From Arachidicoccus terrestris (GTDB lineage Bacteria; Bacteroidota; Bacteroidia; Chitinophagales; Chitinophagaceae), in NCBI RefSeq assembly GCF_020042345.1, contig NZ_CP083387.1, forward strand, positions 496,001 to 560,000: a DNA stretch of 64,000 nt, read 5' to 3'. The first letter of the stretch is position 1, and every line of letters starts with the position of its first letter. Below, piece by piece: positions 38,223 to 44,577 of this stretch. The notes under the pieces are model-generated. The model saw only the letters and a list, made by a program, of their open reading frames with translations, was not told where the DNA came from and did no database searches. The translations under genes and the position numbers were made by a program.

Positions 38223-38570
38223 CTACTGCCTTAATTTTATAGCTTCCTCCTGCCGGATACTCTCCTGATGAATATCATCATATAAGTCCCGGATAAACTT
38301 TTCCGAGAGCTGATTGTCTCTTCCTCTTTTTATCGCACTCTCTAAAACTTTCTCGAAACGTTTGTCCTGTACCACATTAATATTATGGTGCATTTTATAG
38401 ATGCCGATGGTGCGCGCAGCCTTCGTGCGCTGTCCAAGGAGATCAATAATTTGTTGATCCAAGGTATCGATCTGTGCTCGGTTGTACCGCATCGTATCAG
38501 AAATTTTCAACTGAGCTTTTGCAGCCCAAAAACAGCCTGCTGCAAACAATGTGCATAGGATCTTCTTCAT
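38223..38570 (-). CDS. Exported chorismate mutase (AroQ fold)
   Basis: 115 residues. Signal peptide MKKILCTLFAAGCFWAAKAQ is followed by a single AroQ helical domain: RAQIDTLDQQIIDLLGQRTKAARTIGIYK, then VVQDKRFEKVLESAIKRG and a last helix FIRDLYDDIHQESIRQEE. The Arg, Lys and Gln/Glu positions expected in the active site are present by eye. The enzyme converts chorismate to prephenate, normally in the cytoplasm; exported forms (AroQ-gamma) are longer, so this short secreted version is unusual. The neighbours give no pathway context. Confidence 0.82.
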   Translation of the reverse strand: MKKILCTLFAAGCFWAAKAQLKISDTMRYNRAQIDTLDQQIIDLLGQRTKAARTIGIYKMHHNINVVQDKRFEKVLESAIKRGRDNQLSEKFIRDLYDDIHQESIRQEEAIKLRQ

Positions 38571-38603
38571 AGGTTAAATTTTACACTAAAGTACGCTTCT
38601 TTT

Positions 38604-38674
38604 CAATACAGTATGTGAATAATAGCTGATTATCAGATAACTTATAACAATCCAGGTGTAAATTTGGTGTAAAA
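38604..38674 (+). repeat. 71-bp direct repeat, copy A
   Basis: Matches 40626-40696 at 69 of 71 positions (differences at two bases in CAGATAACT versus CAAACAACT). Weaker similarity continues for about 130-150 bases to the right. Each copy lies just 3' of a remnant of an AlbA_2-type regulator gene, and the two copies flank the DUF1016 gene. Confidence 0.85.
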
Positions 38675-38836
38675 ACATTTTCAAAATATTTAGCAATACT
38701 ATACTAACATTTACAGCTATTAAAACTAATCAAAATCCATTTGCATCTTTTTATTTCCGGAGGCCACCGATCTGCTGAAATTATGATCAAATCATTGATA
38801 ATTTCCCCTCACCCGTGCTGTAATATTTGGTTTAAT

Positions 38837-39274
38837 TTACACCCTATCCACAATAGCCCAATATCCATTTCTAGCCCCTCCCAAACGCCTTATAATATTG
38901 CTTTCTCTCAGCGCCCTTATGTGTTTATCAACTGCCGTTGTGCTAATACCAATATTTATAGCCATTTCTTTTTTAGATATTTCCGGATTAGATATTATCA
39001 ATTCTACTATTTTCCTTTGACTATCTACCAACCCATCTACCAACCCCACTTTTCTAGCGGCTGGAAAAGAGATTCTTATAAAACTATCCATAAATTGAAA
39101 GCAATCTTTTCCATAGCTCCTTAAAATCCTTGGCACCCCTGACCCTAACTGTTCAACAATCTCTAAATCACGAAACACTCGCATCAATTCACGGTTTCTG
39201 GGTATAGAAATCCCTTCAAAAAATTCTTCTTTTGTTAAGTCATCTGGCAACGTACCTGAGGTGTACCTAAAAAA
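38837..39274 (-). pseudogene. C-terminal remnant of an AlbA_2/COG2865-type ATP-binding regulator
   Basis: The frame (about 145 codons, TTG start possible at 39250) matches only the last third of a ~480-residue AlbA_2 protein. It begins RYTSGTLPDDLTKEEFF, continues ISIPRNRELMRVFRDLEIVEQLGSGVPRIL, and ends with a winged-helix (KKEMAINIGISTTAVDKHIRAL...GYWAIVDRV). A TGA stop in frame lies eight codons upstream of the possible start, and the N-terminal AlbA_2 and ATPase parts are missing. It might still be translated as a small HTH protein. Such genes are frequent in type I restriction loci beside DUF1016 genes. Confidence 0.7.
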
Positions 39275-39319
39275 TCAAACACATAACTACCTCTAAATGA
39301 GCTAAATAATTTATCTATT

Positions 39320-39347
39320 AAAACTCTCAGCAGTGTTGAGAGTTTTT
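39320..39347. terminator. Terminator downstream of the DUF1016 gene
   Basis: Perfect 10-bp stem AAAACTCTCA (39320-39329) with 39337-39346 and 7-base loop; T-rich on both sides, so able to work in both directions. Confidence 0.7.
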
Positions 39348-39461
39348 GCGCATCTTTATATGCTCCATTTTCCACAGATTTTTATCAGAAAAAAACCTTA
39401 TTTTGGGTTAACATTCTTGTAGATGTTTTAACAATTACTTTACCACAGAGACACTATTATT

Positions 39462-40481
39462 TTACTCCAATAGATTTTTATTACTTATCCTTTCTCTGGC
39501 TTCCATCAATATATTATGGATCTTTTTCTCTAGTTCTATTTTTGAAGGTAATTCTGTCCAATATTCAGCAACCATTATTCCATCTTTATGCATTTCTAAT
39601 AATTCAATTTGTTCCCGACTACTCTCTGCACATAAAATTAAACCAATTGGCGGCAACTCACCTTCCTTTTTTTCATATTTATCAAGCCATTTTAGATACA
39701 ATTCCATTTGACCTTTATATTTAGCTTCAAATTTACCTAGCTTCAATTCTACCGCCACCAAACGTCTTAAAGTTCTATGAAAAAACAATAGATCCAGATG
39801 AAAATCCTGACCATCAATTATCATTCGCTTTTGGCGTTCAACAAATGCAAACCCTTGTCCGAGTTCTAAGATGAAAGACTCTAACTCTCTAAGAATTGCG
39901 GCTTCTAAATCCTTTTCCAAATAAGTATCCTTCAGGTCAAGAAAGTCTAGAAAATAAGGATCTTTAAAATTATTATGAATGGCGGGATGGTTACTTACAT
40001 TTTGCAGATTAGCGATTGTTCTTCTCTCAAATTCCTTATTTAAGATACTTTTTCTCAAACTTCTTACTCCAATTTTATCTTTGTCAACCACCCCTGCATA
40101 ATATAGTTTGGCCTCCATAGTTTTTAAAGGTAATAAAACAAGAATATGTGACCAGCTTAATTGTCGTGACAGTGTCACGACAATTCCTTTATCTACAAAT
40201 TGATCAGAAAATTGCATCATTCGACGAAGATTCTTTTCTTCAAAACTCCTTCCATAGTTCTTCACCAATTGTCGTGACAGCGTCACGACAATTTCTCTTC
40301 CATAATCGGCACGTTGGTTCTGCAAAATATCGGCATTAATTCTCCTCCCAATTAGCCAATACAACATAACAATTCCACTATTTAATTGCGTCGTTACCTG
40401 AGATTTGCTTTGTTCAATAAGCTGCGATAATTCATCATACAATTTATCACTATGTGCTAACTTATCATTATTCTTCTTCAT
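39462..40481 (-). CDS. DUF1016 (YhcG-like) PDDEXK nuclease family protein
   Basis: 339 residues. The N-terminal DUF1016_N domain (LYDELSQLIEQSKSQV, IGRRINADIL, KNLRRMMQFSDQF) leads to the C-terminal PDDEXK nuclease core, where FHLDLLFFHRTLRRLVAVELKLGKF supplies the Asp and the Glu-x-Lys. YhcG-type proteins are predicted DNA nucleases often found in restriction or defence islands; activity is not well established. Two copies of the peptide IVVTLSRQL occur 36 residues apart, and each is encoded by a near-perfect 27-base palindrome. The gene lies between two regulator remnants and between the 71-bp repeats, suggesting a mobile or decaying islet. Confidence 0.88.
   Translation of the reverse strand: MKKNNDKLAHSDKLYDELSQLIEQSKSQVTTQLNSGIVMLYWLIGRRINADILQNQRADYGREIVVTLSRQLVKNYGRSFEEKNLRRMMQFSDQFVDKGIVVTLSRQLSWSHILVLLPLKTMEAKLYYAGVVDKDKIGVRSLRKSILNKEFERRTIANLQNVSNHPAIHNNFKDPYFLDFLDLKDTYLEKDLEAAILRELESFILELGQGFAFVERQKRMIIDGQDFHLDLLFFHRTLRRLVAVELKLGKFEAKYKGQMELYLKWLDKYEKKEGELPPIGLILCAESSREQIELLEMHKDGIMVAEYWTELPSKIELEKKIHNILMEARERISNKNLLE
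40159..40185. repeat. 27-base perfect palindrome inside the DUF1016 gene, copy 1
   Basis: Arms of 13 bases (AATTGTCGTGACA) around one central base; in the gene's frame it encodes IVVTLSRQL. The other copy lies 108 bases away and differs at one base. Confidence 0.9.
40267..40293. repeat. 27-base palindrome inside the DUF1016 gene, copy 2
   Basis: Same sequence as 40159-40185 except for one base, with one arm mismatch; encodes the other IVVTLSRQL segment of the DUF1016 protein. Confidence 0.9.
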
Positions 40482-40940
40482 TTTAATATTTATTCAAAAT
40501 TAAACAAACAATCATGTCCACCCTAATTTCTTGAACGCATAAAAACATTAGTTAGTGCAAATGTTCAACGAGAAATCCTAATTTCCACCTTACTTTACTG
40601 ATATTTCCATTTCGCCCTCACTTCCCAATACAGTATGTGAATAATAGCTGATTATCAAACAACTTATAACAATCCAGGTGTAAATTTGGTGTAAAAGTAT
40701 TATTAAATAATTTAGTAACTATAAATATTACACCAACATTTATAGTTACTATAGCGAAACAGTATTTATAAGCATTTTGTTATTTCCAGATGCAACCGTC
40801 CAGCCGAATATTAATCAAACCATTCACTAATAATTTGTTCCTGGTCGCTTTATAAACTCTATTTTGAATCCAATATCTCGCAAAAGAGCATGTCTTACCT
40901 AAAATATACATTTACACAGATCATGAGGCAATTGGGCCAA
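40482..40940. other. 459-base AT-rich region holding repeat copy B
   Basis: Upstream region of the DUF1016 gene. It holds the second 71-bp repeat (40626-40696) and the weaker extension of that duplication to about 40843. No gene found. Confidence 0.6.
40626..40696 (+). repeat. 71-bp direct repeat, copy B
   Basis: Second copy of the repeat at 38604-38674, 69 of 71 bases identical, with patchy similarity continuing to the right (for example TTATTTCC and GATAATTT versus TAATAATTT). Confidence 0.85.
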
Positions 40941-41104
40941 CTATGAACCAATTAATTCATAAAAACTTCCTGGTCCTTTCCCTTTATTTCGAAACAACTT
41001 GTAGCCTTCAACCAATTGCAACAAGTCTCGCGTTGCAGTCCGTTTCGCAATAAGATTTAAATTTGGGTATTCTTTATTGGTAATACGACCGTTTTCTTTT
41101 GCCG
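40941..41104 (-). pseudogene. C-terminal remnant of a second winged-helix regulator
   Basis: On the minus strand about 50 codons read KENGRITNKEYPNLN, then IAKRTATRDLLQLVEG, then NKGKGPGSFYELIGS and a TAG stop at 40941-40943. This is the typical closing winged-helix of AlbA_2 or Fic-type proteins (ITNKEY...TATRDL..LVE...G.G.G..Y.L). There is no start codon or N-terminal part, and the frame runs into the metallophosphoesterase gene, so it is a gene relic. Confidence 0.6.
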
Positions 41105-41560
41105 TTAAAGATCTATTATCAGTGGCATAGGGTTAACGATGTTATAGCTGTTATCAACACAGGCTGCATTACTGAACAGCACACTTCTTGTGTTGGTCAC
41201 CTTTACCATTCTGACACCATAGTTATCAGAACCCGAGCGGCTGGGCATCTCTGCATTGTGGATATGGCCAAAGGCAAACAACTTCAGTTTCTTGAGCCTT
41301 TTATGGATAACTTCAAGTGTCTTTTTGCAGCCCTTGTGTAAATCTTCTCCTGGCTGCGCATACTCCTGTGGGATAAGATCCATATATCCGTAGGCGGGGC
41401 CATGTGTCAAAAGAATATGTACATCAGATGGCACTTTGGCCAGGTGCACAACAGAAGTCCTTCCTGCACCATAGTCACCAACACAGCAAAGCAAATCACA
41501 TTCGGGAACTTTAATTTTACGGTGTTGACCATGTAAGTCTCCAAGCGTTATAACTCTCAT
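41105..41560 (-). CDS. Calcineurin-like metallophosphoesterase, internally shortened
   Basis: 151 residues. It opens with the metal motif MRVITLGDLHGQ and VGDYGAG and closes with ILLTHGPAYG and FAFGHIHNA. The central GNHD/E motif and the ~50-60 residues that normally lie between GD and the LTHGPP strand are absent, with the frame intact. Two metal ligands (the Asn and His of GNHD) are therefore missing, so activity is doubtful. It may be a degenerating gene, in line with its surroundings. It ends where the regulator relic begins. Confidence 0.7.
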   Translation of the reverse strand: MRVITLGDLHGQHRKIKVPECDLLCCVGDYGAGRTSVVHLAKVPSDVHILLTHGPAYGYMDLIPQEYAQPGEDLHKGCKKTLEVIHKRLKKLKLFAFGHIHNAEMPSRSGSDNYGVRMVKVTNTRSVLFSNAACVDNSYNIVNPMPLIIDL

Positions 41561-41561
41561 A

Positions 41562-41753
41562 TTATATCAATTTTATTCCATCTTTATTTATCCCTGAGGG
41601 CACTCCTCCCTCCGTCATGTCCCGTGTGCCGTGACACTTAATTTCCCATTTCCGCCTGCCACCAAATTCACCATTATATAGGTAAATGGTCTGCCAGACC
41701 ACCCGAGGCTTCATACCCGGGCCGCCCATTATCCAGATCTTCAGATCTGGCAC
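41562..41753 (-). CDS. Small ORF upstream of the metallophosphoesterase, doubtful
   Basis: 63 codons ending one base before the metallophosphoesterase start. The sequence (IWIMGGPGMKPRVVWQTIYLYNGEFGGRRKW and CHGTRDMTEGG) has normal-looking composition and tight spacing to the next gene, which favours a real gene, but I recognise no family. It could equally be a fragment of a longer lost gene. Confidence 0.35.
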   Translation of the reverse strand: MPDLKIWIMGGPGMKPRVVWQTIYLYNGEFGGRRKWEIKCHGTRDMTEGGVPSGINKDGIKLI

Positions 41754-42470
41754 ACAGAACGCAGGCTATATGTACAATACAAGCGTACACATGCGTGCGT
41801 TAAAAATTTAAAGAATCTATTTATTAAACCTGGCTTTAATAATAAGATAATCTGGCAATAATCGGTAGGTTGTAGGTTAGCAGTAAAGAATTATATTGAT
41901 GGCATACAATAAGAATATCCACTGCTTTCACAAAGGTAGGATAATAAATACAAAACGACCAAACAATCAAATGTAAAAAATAATAAAAGACAGCTAACTG
42001 CTGTGATGCTTCATCATGCTTTATTCCGTTACGTGCCCTTCAACAACGACCATTTTTTATTAACATCCGCGTAAAAAAAATGGGATATTTTATACCACCT
42101 TCTGAAACACCCACCACCACTGCATTACAGAGGACAGAAAATGTCTAAAAATCCGGTTAACTATTTTGGCTATTCCTATTTCTTTGCTCAATTTTGCACA
42201 GTGATAAAAAACAGCCATAAAGGAAATTGTCCGTAACCTGCAGGAGTGAAAAACAATCAGCCCTATTGAAATTGCGGTTTCGTCAACTAAAAAGCAACCT
42301 AACAGTGCGATGCATGGCAACGAAGGACCTATCCATATATCATATGCAGATGCACTTCAGGAATGTTCTAGCACATCAATGAGGCATAACAATTAAAAAC
42401 AAAAGCAACAGCCACGCGAACAGTAAACGGCTGAACATGATTATATACTTAAAACAAAAATTGGAACCAT
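41754..42470. other. 717-base gene-free region
   Basis: AT-rich DNA between the minus-strand metallophosphoesterase unit and the RNA ligase gene. Short frames exist but none has a recognisable motif. It may be decayed coding DNA; apart from a likely RNA ligase promoter near its right end I can identify nothing. Confidence 0.5.
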
Positions 42471-43775
42471 ATGAAACTATCCGTTAAAAAAGGATCTGAG
42501 AATTATGCGGCACAGGTGATTGCCTTACCCCCGATGTCGCCCGTAACAGGTTTAGATAATCTGATGCAAGTCACCCACCTTGGCCATGACTGTCTGGTAC
42601 AAAAGGCCTCAGATCCGGCAGCCCAGTACTTGTTTTTCCCGGCCGGCACGGTACTTGATCCGCGGTACCTCGCCAACAATAATCTATACAGACACCCACA
42701 AAATAATCTGGGTGGCACGAAGTCCGGGTTCTTTGAAGACTCCGGCCGTGTCAAAGCCATTAAATTCAAAGGGGTCATCTCAACCGGGTTTATTATACCG
42801 GTGGCCAGTCTGGGCTATCTGATTGACCCGATACAACTGAAAATCGGCGACAATTTCACCGATATCAATGGCAAGCCGGTTTGCTGGAAATATGCCCGCC
42901 CGCAAAGAGGCTTTTGTTCTGGGGAAAAGAAAGACAGATTCAATATTGACACGCTGGTAGATCCAAAATTTGCCCCTGAACATACAGACACGAGCCAATT
43001 GCTGAAGCATAGCAACCGGTTCGCACCGGACTCCCATATCACGATTACCCACAAACTCCATGGTACTTCCATTAGAATCTTCCATGCCCGGACCAAAAGA
43101 AAACTGACGATGGTGGAAAAATGCCTGAGTGCACTGGGCCTCAAAATACAGAAAGAGCAGTACAGTTATCTGGTTGGGTCAAGAAGAGTGATCAAGTCCA
43201 ACAACTTCAGATCTTTACAGGACCAGAAGCTGTTAAGAGATGATCTCTGGAGTCAGGTCGCCCGAAGCAATCTGGATGGTAAGCTCTATAAAGGAGAAGC
43301 GGTCTACGGTGAAGTCGTCGGTACAGATTATGGAGGCGGCGCCATTCAACCGGGTTACACCTATGGCTTGCCCTCTCCTAAACTTTTCCTGTACCGGATT
43401 ACACAAATTAATCCGGAGGGCATTGAAGTCGACCTTTCCTGGGAACAGGTAAAACAAAGATCCAGACAATTAGGTGTAGATACTGTGCCTGAACTATTCT
43501 CAGGCAAGCTGTCCGTTATTCTGCATAAGTATCAGATCGATGTTAAACAGGCAGAGGAAGGGCCCGATATGGCACCCGCCCTGGAAGAATTGTTTCACGG
43601 CAAGCTATTAGACCGGCCTTCGATCCTGGATCATCTGGTCACCGAAGAGGGTTTTGTGGTGCGCCGGGAAACGTATCCAAAAGTAACGGCCTATAAAATC
43701 AAATCCCGAAATTTCTTGTTACATGAATCTGATTTACAGGACAAGAATATGGCAGATATAGAAGAAGACAATTAA
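42471..43775 (+). CDS. RNA ligase of the DRB0094 (Rnl5) type
   Basis: 434 residues. N-terminal OB-like domain with KAIKFKGVISTGFIIPV, which matches the domain peculiar to Deinococcus DRB0094-like ligases. Nucleotidyltransferase motif I is THKLHGTS with the AMP-accepting Lys195, motif III LYKGEAVYGEVVG, motif IV EEGFVVRRE, and motif V AYKIKS (Lys409, Lys411). All motifs are intact, so the enzyme should be active in sealing nicked RNA (3'-OH/5'-phosphate). A metallophosphoesterase pseudogene follows 27 bases later. Together with the phosphoesterase at 41105 it suggests a former nucleic-acid end-repair unit. Confidence 0.88.
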   Translation: MKLSVKKGSENYAAQVIALPPMSPVTGLDNLMQVTHLGHDCLVQKASDPAAQYLFFPAGTVLDPRYLANNNLYRHPQNNLGGTKSGFFEDSGRVKAIKFKGVISTGFIIPVASLGYLIDPIQLKIGDNFTDINGKPVCWKYARPQRGFCSGEKKDRFNIDTLVDPKFAPEHTDTSQLLKHSNRFAPDSHITITHKLHGTSIRIFHARTKRKLTMVEKCLSALGLKIQKEQYSYLVGSRRVIKSNNFRSLQDQKLLRDDLWSQVARSNLDGKLYKGEAVYGEVVGTDYGGGAIQPGYTYGLPSPKLFLYRITQINPEGIEVDLSWEQVKQRSRQLGVDTVPELFSGKLSVILHKYQIDVKQAEEGPDMAPALEELFHGKLLDRPSILDHLVTEEGFVVRRETYPKVTAYKIKSRNFLLHESDLQDKNMADIEEDN

Positions 43776-43802
43776 ACTCGGTTAACACGAAAACAATCAA
43801 TT

Positions 43803-44432
43803 ATGTTTCAACTCAAAATAAATCAGTCCGGGGGTTCCAGCAAAGTCTGGGTTACCTCGGACCTTTAACTACACTTACTTCATCAAAATATAAGCGGGCC
43901 CGAAAAAAGCAGGTGGAAGACTGGATTCAGAAACTTCAAAGATGAATACCAGATGACCAGCCACCTGCTTGACAATATCAATACGTATGTGGGCCATGAT
44001 GATATCCTGATCAATCTGGGAGATTTCGTATTCAAAAACCACGCGTATATCCCGAAAATGAGGGATCGTATTGCCTGCCGGCAGGTACATCATATTATTG
44101 GCAATCATGATGGGCAGATCGACAGATACGCAGCCGTATTCAGCTCCCTGTCGGACATCATGCAGCTGAACTATCATGGCCACATGTTCATCCTTTGTCA
44201 TTACGCCATGCGTGTCTGGCATCAGATGCATAACAAAGGCTATTATCATTTATACGGCCACAGTCACGACAGTATTGACAGACACCCCAATCAACCCTGG
44301 GGTAAAAGCATGGACGTCGGCGTAGACAGCGCCTATAGAATTCTTGGAGAATACCGCCCCTTTAACATAGAAGAGGTGATGGACATATTGTCTAAAAGAG
44401 AGGTAAAAGACGCGCATCACAACCGACCGTAA
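43803..44432 (+). pseudogene. Metallophosphoesterase with in-frame stop in the first metal motif
   Basis: Reading from the ATG at 43803, the frame gives KVWVTSDL, then TAA at codon 22, then LHLLHQNISGPEKSRW and on without interruption through HDDILINLGDF, IGNHDG, ILCHYAMRVW and YGHSHDS to the stop at 44432. Removing the six bases TAACTA would restore SDLHLLHQNI, the standard metal-binding opening of this family. The gene therefore looks inactivated by a 6-base insertion. Translation could restart at the ATG at 43953, giving 159 residues without the Asp-x-His ligands. It lies 27 bases after the RNA ligase gene, in the same orientation. Confidence 0.75.
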
Positions 44433-44507
44433 CAGACGCGTTCAAAACAAGCATGCCTTTATTTCTAACAAAGCCCCGCAAGGCATCAATGCAATATCCG
44501 GCAAAGT

Positions 44508-44562
44508 AAAAGAGGGAACAGGCATCTAAAATCATGGCTTTTGATGCTGTCCCTCTTTTTTC
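44508..44562. terminator. Bidirectional terminator between convergent genes
   Basis: Stem of about 17 bp with two bulges (AAAAGAGGGA...CATC with GATG...TCCCTCTTTT) flanked by A and T runs. It ends the metallophosphoesterase pseudogene on the plus strand and the permease gene on the minus strand. Confidence 0.75.
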
Positions 44563-44577
44563 TTCTATTGTTGCCAT

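Noticed and set aside
38604-40696. CRISPR array
   Set aside because: Only two repeat copies 2 kb apart with genes between; no regular spacers. No CRISPR array or cas gene was seen anywhere in the window.
38604-40696. Insertion sequence or transposon
   Set aside because: No transposase or recombinase gene lies between the 71-bp repeats and they are direct, not terminal inverted, repeats.
42090-42320. 76-codon minus-strand frame
   Set aside because: No motif, cysteine/phenylalanine-rich shadow-like composition, isolated in gene-free DNA.
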